Below the pieces are notes generated by a model that searched no databases, was not told where the DNA came from, and saw nothing but the letters and a program-made list of their open reading frames with translations. Below are positions 9,815-18,090 of a stretch of 64,000 bases of DNA, piece after piece. The stretch is from Megasphaera elsdenii (GTDB lineage: Bacteria > Bacillota > Negativicutes > Veillonellales > Megasphaeraceae): NCBI RefSeq assembly GCF_020539865.1, contig NZ_JAJBQV010000006.1, positions 1-64,000 of the forward strand. Direction: 5' to 3'. Positions within the stretch are counted from its first letter, which is position 1. Each line of letters begins with the position of its first letter. The translations under genes and the position numbers were made by a program.

Positions 9815-10865
9815 GAAAAGAGTACAGCCGAAACAGTCCCACTCATTCTTTCTGGCCAACTGGTTCGGCAGCGATATTGCTATCGATCTGGGGACGGCTA
9901 ATATCATCGTGTTCGTCAAGAACCGGGGGATTGTCGTCAATGAACCGGCAGTCATCGCCGTCGATACGATGGAAAATAAAGTCGTCGCCATCGGCCGTGA
10001 AGCCCAGGCCATGCTGGGGCGGACGCCGCGCAACATCCACGCTTACCATCCGCTGCGCAACGGCGTCATTGCCGACTACGACGCGACGGAATACATGCTG
10101 CGCTACTTCATCCGCAAGGCCATCGGCAAGGCACTGATCTTTAAACCCCGCGTCGTCATCTGCGTCCCGTCGAGCGTCACCAACGTTGAACGGCGGGCCG
10201 TCATCGAAGCGGCCATGCAAGCCGGCGCCCGCAAGACGACGGTCATGGAAGAACCGCTGGCCGCCGCTATCGGCGCCGGGCTGGATATTGCCACTTCCAA
10301 TGGTTCTATGGTCGTCGACATGGGCGGTGGGACGACAGATGTTGCCGTCCTCAGCCTGAGTGGCGTTGTCATCAGCGAATCGTTGCGCATCGGCAGCAAT
10401 ACCTTTGACGAAGCGATTATCCGTTATCTGGAAAAAATTAAGCACGTCGCCATTGGCCAGCACACGGCAGAAGAACTGAAGATACTCATCGGAACGGCTA
10501 TGGGTGACGGCCGGCGCATGACGGCCGACGTCCGCGGCCGCAGCACGGAAACGGGCCTGCCGACTTCTGTAGATATTGATTCTCAGGAAATCCGCCAGGC
10601 TCTGGATGAACCGATTCAGACTGTCCTCAAGACCATCGTTTCCATCTTGGAAAAGACGCCGCCTGAACTGGCCGCAGATATTGCCGACCATGGCATTATC
10701 CTTACTGGTGGTGGTTTGCTCCTCGATAGTTTCGACCGCCTCATTTCCCAGACGACAGGGATGGCAGCCTATCTCTGCGATGAGCCACTGTTATGTGTCG
10801 CCAACGGAGCTGGTAAGGCTTTGCGTGAAATGGACCGCTTAAAAGATAGTTTTGATGATTTATAG
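9771..10865 (+). CDS. mreB: MreB/Mbl-type actin-like rod-shape protein
   Basis: MreB polymerises on the inner face of the membrane and guides lateral peptidoglycan synthesis. Actin-fold motifs are present: phosphate 1 [14 protein letters not shown], phosphate 2 [18 protein letters not shown], and adenosine motif [14 protein letters not shown]. The start is uncertain: GTG 9771 overlaps murA by 44 bases and gives 364 residues with a basic Lys/Arg-rich N-terminal stretch before the fold; TTG 9780 and TTG 9795 are alternatives. A murA-mreB pair fits the role of both in wall growth. Whether it is MreB or the Mbl paralogue cannot be decided here. Confidence 0.93.
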   Translation: MQTLFASILRKKKTKKRVQPKQSHSFFLANWFGSDIAIDLGTANIIVFVKNRGIVVNEPAVIAVDTMENKVVAIGREAQAMLGRTPRNIHAYHPLRNGVIADYDATEYMLRYFIRKAIGKALIFKPRVVICVPSSVTNVERRAVIEAAMQAGARKTTVMEEPLAAAIGAGLDIATSNGSMVVDMGGGTTDVAVLSLSGVVISESLRIGSNTFDEAIIRYLEKIKHVAIGQHTAEELKILIGTAMGDGRRMTADVRGRSTETGLPTSVDIDSQEIRQALDEPIQTVLKTIVSILEKTPPELAADIADHGIILTGGGLLLDSFDRLISQTTGMAAYLCDEPLLCVANGAGKALREMDRLKDSFDDL

Positions 10866-10906
10866 AGTGCTCCGCAGCAGGCGGAGCTGAAAAGGAGGGA
10901 CCTGTC

Positions 10907-11197
10907 ATGAAAAAGTTTCGCAGACTCGCTGTATTAGCCGGGTTAGCAGGTCTGATGGCTATGCCGGCTGCAGCTGCTGACGTATCGTACACGACGGTAT
11001 TGAGCGGCAGCGTTGTCAGCGTAGCCCCTGTCGGTGCAACCGTGAAAGAAGGAGATGTCCTGCTTACGGTAAGTTCCCTGGCCGGCCCGATGCCGGCTGC
11101 CCGTTCTGACAAGGAAGGTGTCGTCAAGACCGTCCTTGTTCAGACGGGAACACAAGTGCAGCAAGGCGCCGTTGTCGTCGTGGTGGAAACGAAATGA
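10907..11197 (+). CDS. Small secreted biotinyl/lipoyl-like domain protein, no modifiable lysine
   Basis: This 96-residue protein has a signal peptide (basic MKKFRR, hydrophobic core, cleavage likely after AAA near residue 23). The remaining 70 residues look like one biotinyl/lipoyl fold: GSVVSVAPVGATVKEGDVL, a hairpin region SSLAGPMPAARSDKEG, then VVKTVLVQTGTQVQQGAVVVVVE. The hairpin lacks the lysine of AMKM or DKA sites, so it is probably not biotinylated or lipoylated and resembles instead the hairpin halves of periplasmic adaptor proteins. It overlaps the S55 peptidase gene by 4 bases. I do not recognise a named family. Confidence 0.75.
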   Translation: MKKFRRLAVLAGLAGLMAMPAAAADVSYTTVLSGSVVSVAPVGATVKEGDVLLTVSSLAGPMPAARSDKEGVVKTVLVQTGTQVQQGAVVVVVETK

Positions 11198-13224
11198 GAA
11201 ACACTATGATGAAGAAATTCTCCGCCTTGCGGCGTACGTTGGGCCGGGTCTGTCTGACCGCGGCCCTTTCCTGTATTCTGGCTATTTCGGTACAGGCGCA
11301 GGAATTCATGAATGTCAGTGAAGTTCAGCCGGGCATGACGGGCTATGCTAAGACCGTCGTCCACGGTACGACAATCGATACCTTTCCTGTCGAAATCTTA
11401 GGGGTCATGAAGAATAGCGGCCCATCTGGGGACTTAGTCCTGGCTAAGTTTTCCGGGCCCCTCATTGAAGAAACAGGCGGCATTGCCCAGGGCATGAGCG
11501 GCAGCCCGGTCTATATTAATGGCAAGCTGCTCGGTGCCGTCGCCTATGGCTGGTCCTTCACCAATTCCCGCGTCGGCATGATTACGCCCATTAACGATAT
11601 GATTAAGCTCTGGAATGTGCCGACGAGAGAAGAAATCCGGCCTTTTAACGCCCGTGAATCGTCGCTCATCCCCATTGCGACACCGCTCATGACGTCTGGC
11701 TTTGACAGTATGTCGACGACGTGGATGCAGAGCAAACTTCCGGATTATCACTTCATGCCTGTCGATACGGCTTCGGCCAGCAGCGACAGCACGGCATTGC
11801 CACTGGAACCGGGCAGCAGTGTTGCCGCAGCTTTCGTCAATGGTGATATGAAGATGGGCGCTATCGGGACGGTTACCTACGTCGACAACGACCAAATCGT
11901 CGCCTTTGGTCATCCTTTCCTGAAAAAGGGCAGCATCAATTATTTCATGCATAATGCTTATATCTTTACGGTCGTCAATAACCTGTCCAGCTCCTTCAAG
12001 TTGGGCTCTATCGGCGCCGAAGTCGGCAAGATCACTCAGGACCGCGGTGCCGGTATCGGTGGCCAGTATGGCTATCTGGCGCCGGGAATCCCTGTCATCA
12101 TCAAGGCTAGGGATACGGACACGGATACGGCTATGACTAAGCGCGTCAAAATCATTGAAGACAATGAATTGACGCCGGTCCTGGCGGCTACGACCGTGTA
12201 CAATACGGTCAATAAGACTATCGACCGCACCGGTGGCGGCACGGCGACCTTGTTGTATACGATTCGCTCTTCCAATGGCCGCGATAAGGATATTACCCGG
12301 CACAATATGTATTATTCTGAAGATAACATCAATGAAAAGAGCATTGACGAGCTTTACAATGTCCTGGATATCTTGAAGCATAATGAGTTCATCGATTATC
12401 CCATCTTAGACATCAATATGTCTGTCGATATTACCCAGGCTCGCAAGTCGGCGACGATTGTCGATGCGTCGGCAGCGCCTGTCGTTGTCAGCCCTGGTGA
12501 TACGGTCTATTTTAAGGTCAAACTCCACCCGTATCGCGGCGTCGATGAAGTGAAGACTTTGAGCTTCACCGTTCCGAAGAACCAGCCCTTAGGCGACATG
12601 GTCCTGGAAGTACGCGGTGGCGGCGTTATCCCGTTGCCATACCTCATCGAAAAACAGCGATATAACCTGACTGACGAAATCGTCCAGCGCTTGCGCCATT
12701 ATAAGGATTTCAATGAATTGAAGAAGGAAATTGAAAAAGAAGATGCTAACAATGATTTGGTCATCGAAATCCTCAATCAAGGCGTCAGCATGATCAACGA
12801 AAGCGGCACGAAGGTGAAAAAAGAAAAGATTCGCGGCAAAGAACCGGGAACCAGCGCCAAGGATGTCATCAAGCCGGGCAAGCACAATCTCGGCGATGAA
12901 AATCCGAGCGACGCCAAATCTTCCATTCCTACGCCATACATCGTCAAAGGCGACGGCCAGATCACCATCAAAGTCGTTACGCCGGAAAAGCGCGATGCTT
13001 ATTTAGCCAAGAACCACAACATCAATGAAGCGAAAGCCGTCATTGGCGACGATACAGATGGTACGTCCCAGGATGATGAACTGGTCAAGGCTGATAAAAG
13101 CAGCAATGACGACAAGGACACGGCAAAAAAAGATGACAAAGGAAGCGGCAAGAAGCCCGATAAAGGCCAGGATAAGAAATCAACCGAACCCATCCGTACA
13201 GTCGATTTGGACTTGTTCCACTAG
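11194..13224 (+). CDS. Secreted SpoIVB-type (S55) peptidase family protein
   Basis: The protein has 676 residues with a basic N-terminus and signal sequence (to about residue 36, VQAQ). Residues about 45-330 match the S55 SpoIVB peptidase domain: MTGYAKTVVHGTTIDTFPVE includes the likely catalytic His, and GGIAQGMSGSPVYINGKLL the catalytic Ser in GMSGSP, followed by VAFGHPFL and SIGAEVGKI. The C-terminal half is beta-rich, and the last 60 residues are Lys/Asp-rich and low complexity. In Bacillus SpoIVB triggers sigma-K processing; here it lies with murA-mreB, so an envelope or signalling role is more likely. The substrate is unknown. ATG 11194 overlaps the preceding stop; ATG 11206 or 11209 is also possible. 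Confidence 0.85.
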   Translation: MRNTMMKKFSALRRTLGRVCLTAALSCILAISVQAQEFMNVSEVQPGMTGYAKTVVHGTTIDTFPVEILGVMKNSGPSGDLVLAKFSGPLIEETGGIAQGMSGSPVYINGKLLGAVAYGWSFTNSRVGMITPINDMIKLWNVPTREEIRPFNARESSLIPIATPLMTSGFDSMSTTWMQSKLPDYHFMPVDTASASSDSTALPLEPGSSVAAAFVNGDMKMGAIGTVTYVDNDQIVAFGHPFLKKGSINYFMHNAYIFTVVNNLSSSFKLGSIGAEVGKITQDRGAGIGGQYGYLAPGIPVIIKARDTDTDTAMTKRVKIIEDNELTPVLAATTVYNTVNKTIDRTGGGTATLLYTIRSSNGRDKDITRHNMYYSEDNINEKSIDELYNVLDILKHNEFIDYPILDINMSVDITQARKSATIVDASAAPVVVSPGDTVYFKVKLHPYRGVDEVKTLSFTVPKNQPLGDMVLEVRGGGVIPLPYLIEKQRYNLTDEIVQRLRHYKDFNELKKEIEKEDANNDLVIEILNQGVSMINESGTKVKKEKIRGKEPGTSAKDVIKPGKHNLGDENPSDAKSSIPTPYIVKGDGQITIKVVTPEKRDAYLAKNHNINEAKAVIGDDTDGTSQDDELVKADKSSNDDKDTAKKDDKGSGKKPDKGQDKKSTEPIRTVDLDLFH

Positions 13225-13235
13225 TTCAGCCATTC

Positions 13236-13274
13236 GTAGGGGACGCCCAAAGGGCGTACCGCAGGCCGCAGGTT
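13236..13274 (+). repeat. Dispersed palindromic repeat, copy 3
   Basis: GTAGGGGACGCCCAAAGGGC followed by GTACCGCAGGCCGCAGG matches the start and palindromic arms of the family. It lies between the S55 peptidase stop and its terminator. Confidence 0.7.
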
Positions 13275-13284
13275 AGCTCCTTAC

Positions 13285-13316
13285 AAGGCGCTGTCTCCAT
13301 GTGACAGCGCCTTTTC
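13285..13316 (+). terminator. Terminator after the S55 peptidase gene
   Basis: An 11-bp perfect stem AAGGCGCTGTC / GACAGCGCCTT with loop TCCATGT is followed by TTT. It separates the murA-mreB group from the outer-membrane cluster. Confidence 0.88.
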
Positions 13317-13427
13317 CCTTGCCATTTTTCGCATAAAATGCTATTATTTTATCTATGGAAAACTCAAATCAGAATTTTAGTTTTCCTTCTTTTATTTCTC
13401 ACAATTTAGGCACAATTGAATATAGGT

Positions 13428-13470
13428 GTTTTATATCTATTTTTTATATGGTATAGTAAAATAGTATGAT
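13428..13470 (+). promoter_or_regulatory. AT-rich promoter region before mlaE
   Basis: The stretch holds several -10-like hexamers (TATAGT 13452-13457, TAAAAT 13457-13462, TATGAT 13465-13470) without a good -35 partner. GTTTTA (13428-13433) with TGGTAT (13449-13454) at 15 bp also resembles a sigma-B-type promoter and is similar to the motif at 23262. Which is used cannot be told from sequence. Confidence 0.4.
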
Positions 13471-13493
13471 ACTTAAAGAAAGGACGGTCTTTC

Positions 13494-14258
13494 ATGCAGG
13501 AAATCCTGGAAGGCATTGGCAGATTTACGCTCCATGTCTTTGAACAAGTCGGTGTCATTGCCATCCTCTTTGGCCAGACCTTGCGTCAGCTGCCTAAAAT
13601 CCAGCGCCGCCTGACTTTTGCCCAAATGGCTCATCTCGGCGTCAATTCCCTGCCTATCGTCAGTCTGACCTTGCTCTTTGCCGGCATGGTCATGACCTTG
13701 CAGATCGTCGATATACTGTTGCGCTATGGCGCCCAGTCGACGCTGGGCGGCGTCATGTCTGTCGCCATGGGCCGTGAACTCGCCCCCATCTTGACCGGTG
13801 TTGTCATGGCTGGCCGCGTCGGTGCGGCTATGACGGCCGAAATCGGGACCATGAAGGTTACAGAACAGATTGATGCCTTGCGCTGCATGGCTGTTAATCC
13901 CGTGGCCTATCTCGTCGTACCGCGCTTTGCAGCCTGCGTCGTCATGGTGCCCATCCTGGCCTTTTATGGTTACGTCATCGGTACGGCCGGCGGTTACGGC
14001 GTAGCGACGCTAGGCGCCGGGCTCACGCATTTTACGTATATTAATTCCATTGAAATCTTTACTGAAGTGAGCGATGTTGTCTACGGTCTAATCAAGGCCA
14101 TGTTCTTTGGCGGCATTATCGCCCTCGTCGCCTGTAATGAAGGCATGCATGCCAAGAGCGGTGCTGAAGGTGTCGGCCAGGCGACGACGAAGTCCGTCGT
14201 CACGTCGATTATCTTTATTTTTATCTGCAATTATATCTTATCGGTTCTGTTGTATTGA
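13494..14258 (+). CDS. mlaE: Mla phospholipid transport permease
   Basis: The 254-residue integral membrane protein belongs to the MlaE/YrbE permease family: five or so hydrophobic segments and the core TLGGVMSVAMGRELAPILTGVVMAGRVGAAMTAEIGTMKVTEQIDAL region near residues 82-130. With MlaF it forms the inner-membrane ABC transporter moving phospholipids between the membranes. AAAGGACGG precedes the ATG. It leads the mlaE-mlaF-mlaD unit. Confidence 0.95.
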   Translation: MQEILEGIGRFTLHVFEQVGVIAILFGQTLRQLPKIQRRLTFAQMAHLGVNSLPIVSLTLLFAGMVMTLQIVDILLRYGAQSTLGGVMSVAMGRELAPILTGVVMAGRVGAAMTAEIGTMKVTEQIDALRCMAVNPVAYLVVPRFAACVVMVPILAFYGYVIGTAGGYGVATLGAGLTHFTYINSIEIFTEVSDVVYGLIKAMFFGGIIALVACNEGMHAKSGAEGVGQATTKSVVTSIIFIFICNYILSVLLY

Positions 14259-14266
14259 GGAGTGCT

Positions 14267-15019
14267 ATGATCCGTCTTCGCAATGTGACCGTCGCCTATG
14301 GCGACAGGGTCATACTAGACAATATCAATTTAGATATCCATCAAGGCGAAACGCTGGCCATTCTCGGTGCCAGCGGCTCAGGCAAGAGTACGATCCTGCG
14401 CTTGATCATCGGGTTGCAGAAGCCGACGAGAGGGCAGGTCTTCTTTCACGATGAAGACATTACCGCCTTTGATGAAGAACAGCTGACTGCTGTGCGCCGT
14501 CACATGGGCATGGTCTTCCAATATTCGGCGCTCTTCGATTCGATGACCGTCGGCGAGAACGTCGCCTTTGGACTGCGTCAGCATACGAAAGATGATGAAG
14601 CGACGATCCAGCGTATCGTCAAGGAAAAACTCCATCTCGTCGGCCTGGAAGGCATCGAGGACATGATGCCCAACGATTTATCAGGCGGCATGAAGAAGCG
14701 CGTCAGCTTGGCCAGGGCTATCGCCTTGGACCCACAGGTCATTCTCTATGACGAACCGACAGCCGGCTTAGACCCGCTGCGCTGTATGGATATTAACCGC
14801 TTGGTCGTCAGTATGCAGAAGCAGATCCATGCGACATCAGTCATCGTCACCCATGATATGGATTCGGCCTTCTACGTGGCTGACCGCCTGGCTTATTTAC
14901 AAGACGGGCGTTTCCGGCTCATTGCCGATAAAAAGACCTTTGCCCGTACAGATGATGAGGAAGTGCAGCGCTTTATCCACGGCGGGCGTCTTCCGGAAGA
15001 AAGAGGGGATAGCCTATGA
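14267..15019 (+). CDS. mlaF: Mla transport ATP-binding protein
   Basis: ABC ATPase of 250 residues with Walker A GASGSGKST near residue 35, signature LSGGMKKRVSLARAI near residue 140 and Walker B VILYDEPTAGLDP near 160. It powers the MlaE permease. ATG 14267 is preferred over TTG 14255 because GAGGAG (14257-14262) precedes it at a usable distance. It overlaps mlaD by 4 bases, indicating translational coupling. Confidence 0.95.
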   Translation: MIRLRNVTVAYGDRVILDNINLDIHQGETLAILGASGSGKSTILRLIIGLQKPTRGQVFFHDEDITAFDEEQLTAVRRHMGMVFQYSALFDSMTVGENVAFGLRQHTKDDEATIQRIVKEKLHLVGLEGIEDMMPNDLSGGMKKRVSLARAIALDPQVILYDEPTAGLDPLRCMDINRLVVSMQKQIHATSVIVTHDMDSAFYVADRLAYLQDGRFRLIADKKTFARTDDEEVQRFIHGGRLPEERGDSL

Positions 15020-16251
15020 AGTGGAGTGCAGAAGCGAAAGTCGGTCTGGTCACCATCGTCGGCGTTCTCTTATTCACCTTTGTCGTCTTGACCTTGGCCC
15101 ACGCCGAAATCTTCGGTAAGCCTGGCTTCGTCGTCCATACGGAATTCAAAGATGCCAATGGTCTGCAAAAAGGCAATTCCGTCCGCTATGTTGGCGTCCA
15201 CGTCGGCAAAGTCGAAAGCGTGAAGCCGTCCCGCGATGGCGTCGACGTGGCCATGAAACTGGAGAAGGGGACGGAAATCCCGCGCGACTCTAAAGTAACC
15301 GTCACGACGGATGGCCTCCTCGGCGAAAAAATTGTTTCCATTACGCCTGGGAATGATAAAAACCATCTTCTGGCCGACGGGGATTACATTGATGGCAGCC
15401 AGGGCAAGACCATGGACGACATGATGGATAGTGCAGGCAAGCTGATGGGCAGCGCTGACGATATGGTCAAGAATATCAACGCCATTATCGGCGATGAAAA
15501 GACCCAGGCCGCAATGCGCGGTTCCATTCAGAATATTGATGCCATTACGGGCAAGACGAGCCAGATGATGGACGCCAATGCCGGCAATATCCAGCAGATT
15601 ACAGCCAATATGGCAGCCATGACGGCTCAGATGAATGCGTCCATGCAGAATCTCGACGGCGACGGCGCGGCTTCGGCTAATGTCCGGGCGACGGCGGCTA
15701 ACATGAAGCAGATTACGGACCGCTTCGAGACCATTGCTCAGTCGATGGAAAAGATGACGACGGATCCACAGACCCAGGCCAATATTCAGACGACGCTGAA
15801 CAATACAGCCCAGATCACAACAAAAGTGAATAAGATACTCGGCGGCACTTCGGATATCAAAGTCCAAGGCGAAGCCGGACTCTTATATAATACAACCAAG
15901 AATGAGACGAGTGGCACTGTAAATTTTAAGGTGTACCGTGGCGATGCGTTCGGCCTCGTCGGGGCAGAGAACATCGGTAACGGTACGAACCTCAACTTGC
16001 AGTACGGCCGCCGGGGCCGCCTGTTCGACACGCGGGCCGGTCTGATCAATGGCGACTTTGGAGCCGGCTTCGATTTCTTCCAGGACGGGCCGTTCCGCTT
16101 GTCTCTGGAAGGCTATGATCCCGATGACTGGCGCTTCCGTTTGAAAGCCCAGTACCGCTTGGCGCCGAATCTCTATCTCTTCAGCCAGTTCACGCGGCCT
16201 ATGAGTCGCAGTGACGGTGGCAATTATTATGGTATTAACTACGCTTTTTAG
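15016..16251 (+). CDS. mlaD: MlaD-like MCE protein fused to a C-terminal beta-barrel
   Basis: The 411-residue protein has an N-terminal membrane anchor (residues 8-30), one MCE domain (about 38-115, with DANGLQKGNSVRYVGVHVGKV), a long helical stretch rich in Met, Asn and Gln (about 135-290), and about 120 C-terminal residues of alternating hydrophobic strands ending in Phe (NYYGINYAF), like an outer-membrane barrel. E. coli MlaD (183 residues) lacks the last two parts. An MlaD of this design is described for Veillonella parvula, where it spans the envelope and makes separate MlaA/MlaC unnecessary. No mlaA, mlaB or mlaC is nearby. Confidence 0.93.
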   Translation: MKWSAEAKVGLVTIVGVLLFTFVVLTLAHAEIFGKPGFVVHTEFKDANGLQKGNSVRYVGVHVGKVESVKPSRDGVDVAMKLEKGTEIPRDSKVTVTTDGLLGEKIVSITPGNDKNHLLADGDYIDGSQGKTMDDMMDSAGKLMGSADDMVKNINAIIGDEKTQAAMRGSIQNIDAITGKTSQMMDANAGNIQQITANMAAMTAQMNASMQNLDGDGAASANVRATAANMKQITDRFETIAQSMEKMTTDPQTQANIQTTLNNTAQITTKVNKILGGTSDIKVQGEAGLLYNTTKNETSGTVNFKVYRGDAFGLVGAENIGNGTNLNLQYGRRGRLFDTRAGLINGDFGAGFDFFQDGPFRLSLEGYDPDDWRFRLKAQYRLAPNLYLFSQFTRPMSRSDGGNYYGINYAF

Positions 16252-16280
16252 CAGATTCTATAGAAATAACGGGGGTACCC

Positions 16281-17948
16281 ATGATGAATAACAAACTGTA
16301 CAAGAAATTGGTCATCGCCATGATGATTACGACCATAAGCACAGTCGCCGCTGCTTCGGCAGCGGATACGACGGCTTCTGTTCGTCCTGTCGACTTAGCG
16401 CAGGCCGACGCGATCCAGTCCCGGGCCAAAGCGGAACAGCAGGAAATCCAGGCTGAAAAAGCTCAGCAGCGGAAGGCGGCGAAAGCCGAAGCCAAGGCCA
16501 AGAAAGCTGCCGACGCTGTCCGTCCTGTCGACATTACGCCGGAACTGCGTGAAGAACTGGCTCAGAAAATTGCTGACGATTCGGCGAAGTCCGCTGAAAA
16601 AGCCGCTGCTAAACGGGCGAAGACACAGGAAATCGATCCGGTCATCGTCATCGGCCGCGTACCGACCAATGGTGCTGTCGATTTGAATCTGCCTAAGACC
16701 GTTCAGATGGCCCTCGACTATAACCGGGATATCAAGAATTCCCAGTACGCCCTGAAGAAGGCTGAATACACCATCGATGAAGCCAAAGCCGGTAAGGCAC
16801 CTGTTGTCGATTATACGTTCAGTACACAGCGTTCTCGTGCCACCGATGCCAGCCTGGCTGCTTCTCGTAGCAGGAACGCTATCTCTAATGCTTTTGGCAA
16901 TAATTTGTCCGTCACGATTCCGCTTTATACAGGCGGTAAAGTTGAAGGCAATATCGACGTAGCTAAATTAGGCAAGACCAATGCCCAAGAAGATATCCTG
17001 CGCGTCGAACAGGCGACGAAATATTCGGCTATCGAAGGCTACTACGGCCTTCTGGCTTATCAGGAACTGCAAGGCGTCTACCATGAAGCCGTCGACAACC
17101 TCCAAGGTCATTTGGATAACGTCCAGGCTCAGTACAATGTCGGCACCAAGGCGAAAGTCGACGTTCTCTCGTCGGACGTCTCCCTGGCCAACGCCAAGAC
17201 GACGGCTATTACGGCAGACAACAACGTTGCCATTGCTGAATCGAACTTGAACAATATCCTCGGCCTGCCTTTGGAAACGAAGCTGAACTTGGCCGACCAT
17301 CAATTGCCTTTCGATACCTATAATATTTCCCTGCAGGAAGCGACGGACTACGCCATGAAGTATCGGCCAGAAGTCCTCCAGGCAGCCATTGCTGTCCAGC
17401 AGGCGGAACGCAATATCGACATCGCTGATGCCGGCAACAAGCCGACCGTAGCCATTACTGGTGGCAATAATTGGGCTGACAACACCTTCCCTGGTATCGA
17501 TGCCAACAAGCGCAGCTGGAACATCGGTGCTGGCGTAACCTATAATTTCTACGACGGTGGGGCTACGAAGGCGAAAGTCAACCAGGCCAAACAGGATCTT
17601 CTCGTCGCCAGAGAAACGGAACAGAAGACGCGCGAAGCCGTTCAGCTGGAAGTTAAGCAAGCTTACCTCAACATCCGCAGTGCGGCCCAGAAGGTTGAAG
17701 AAACACAGACTGTCGTCGATCAGGCCCATGAAAACTATCGCATCCAGAATATCCGTTACCAGGCCGGCGTGGGCATCAACTTGGACGTCCTCGATGCCCA
17801 GTTGAGCCTTAACGAAGCTCAGGTCAATCATATCCAGGCCCTGTACGACTACAACGTCGGCATTGCCAAACTGGAACAGGTCATGGGCGTCGATGTCGAA
17901 TCGGGTGTCATCCATCCGTCTTTGACGGCGACGACGTATCGGGGATAA
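16281..17948 (+). CDS. tolC: TolC-family outer-membrane channel protein
   Basis: The 555-residue protein has a signal peptide (MMNNKLYKKLVIAMMITT...AASA), an unusual Ala/Lys/Glu-rich segment of about 100 residues, then two outer-membrane efflux protein repeats: LNLPKTVQMALDYNRDIKNSQ near 135 and ISLQEATDYAMKYRPEVLQAAI near 355, each followed by long coiled coils, with VKVDVLSSDVSLANAKT-like and INLDVLDAQLSLNEAQVN partners. TolC trimers form an outer-membrane and periplasmic tunnel for efflux or secretion. AACGGGGG precedes the tandem ATGs (16281/16284). No adaptor or pump gene accompanies it; its neighbours are mla and tamB. Confidence 0.92.
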   Translation: MMNNKLYKKLVIAMMITTISTVAAASAADTTASVRPVDLAQADAIQSRAKAEQQEIQAEKAQQRKAAKAEAKAKKAADAVRPVDITPELREELAQKIADDSAKSAEKAAAKRAKTQEIDPVIVIGRVPTNGAVDLNLPKTVQMALDYNRDIKNSQYALKKAEYTIDEAKAGKAPVVDYTFSTQRSRATDASLAASRSRNAISNAFGNNLSVTIPLYTGGKVEGNIDVAKLGKTNAQEDILRVEQATKYSAIEGYYGLLAYQELQGVYHEAVDNLQGHLDNVQAQYNVGTKAKVDVLSSDVSLANAKTTAITADNNVAIAESNLNNILGLPLETKLNLADHQLPFDTYNISLQEATDYAMKYRPEVLQAAIAVQQAERNIDIADAGNKPTVAITGGNNWADNTFPGIDANKRSWNIGAGVTYNFYDGGATKAKVNQAKQDLLVARETEQKTREAVQLEVKQAYLNIRSAAQKVEETQTVVDQAHENYRIQNIRYQAGVGINLDVLDAQLSLNEAQVNHIQALYDYNVGIAKLEQVMGVDVESGVIHPSLTATTYRG

Positions 17949-18008
17949 ACAGACCTTGAAGCGATGATGACAGGTTTTTAACAAAATGTCCTATTTGTCA
18001 TCTATTTC

Positions 18009-18037
18009 TTGATTTTCCTCAACTCCATAGGTAGAAT
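18009..18037 (+). promoter_or_regulatory. Candidate tamB promoter overlapping the tolC terminator
   Basis: TTGATT (18009-18014), 17 bp, TAGAAT (18032-18037) predicts a start near 18044, inside the 5' arm of the terminator hairpin. Transcripts starting there would lack most of the hairpin stem and escape termination. Confidence 0.55.
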
Positions 18038-18073
18038 AAAGAGAGAATTGTATCGTGCGATTCTCTCTTTTTT
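18038..18073 (+). terminator. Terminator between tolC and tamB
   Basis: An 11-bp perfect stem (AAAGAGAGAAT / ATTCTCTCTTT, loop of 11) ends in a T run. The tamB start codon is only 18 bases further on, leaving no room for a separate promoter after it. Confidence 0.85.
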
Positions 18074-18090
18074 GTATGCGGAGTTCGATT

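Noticed and set aside
12999..13193. Minus-strand frame rich in Leu and Ser inside the S55 peptidase gene
   Set aside because: It is the complement of the Lys/Asp-rich low-complexity tail and shows no start signal.
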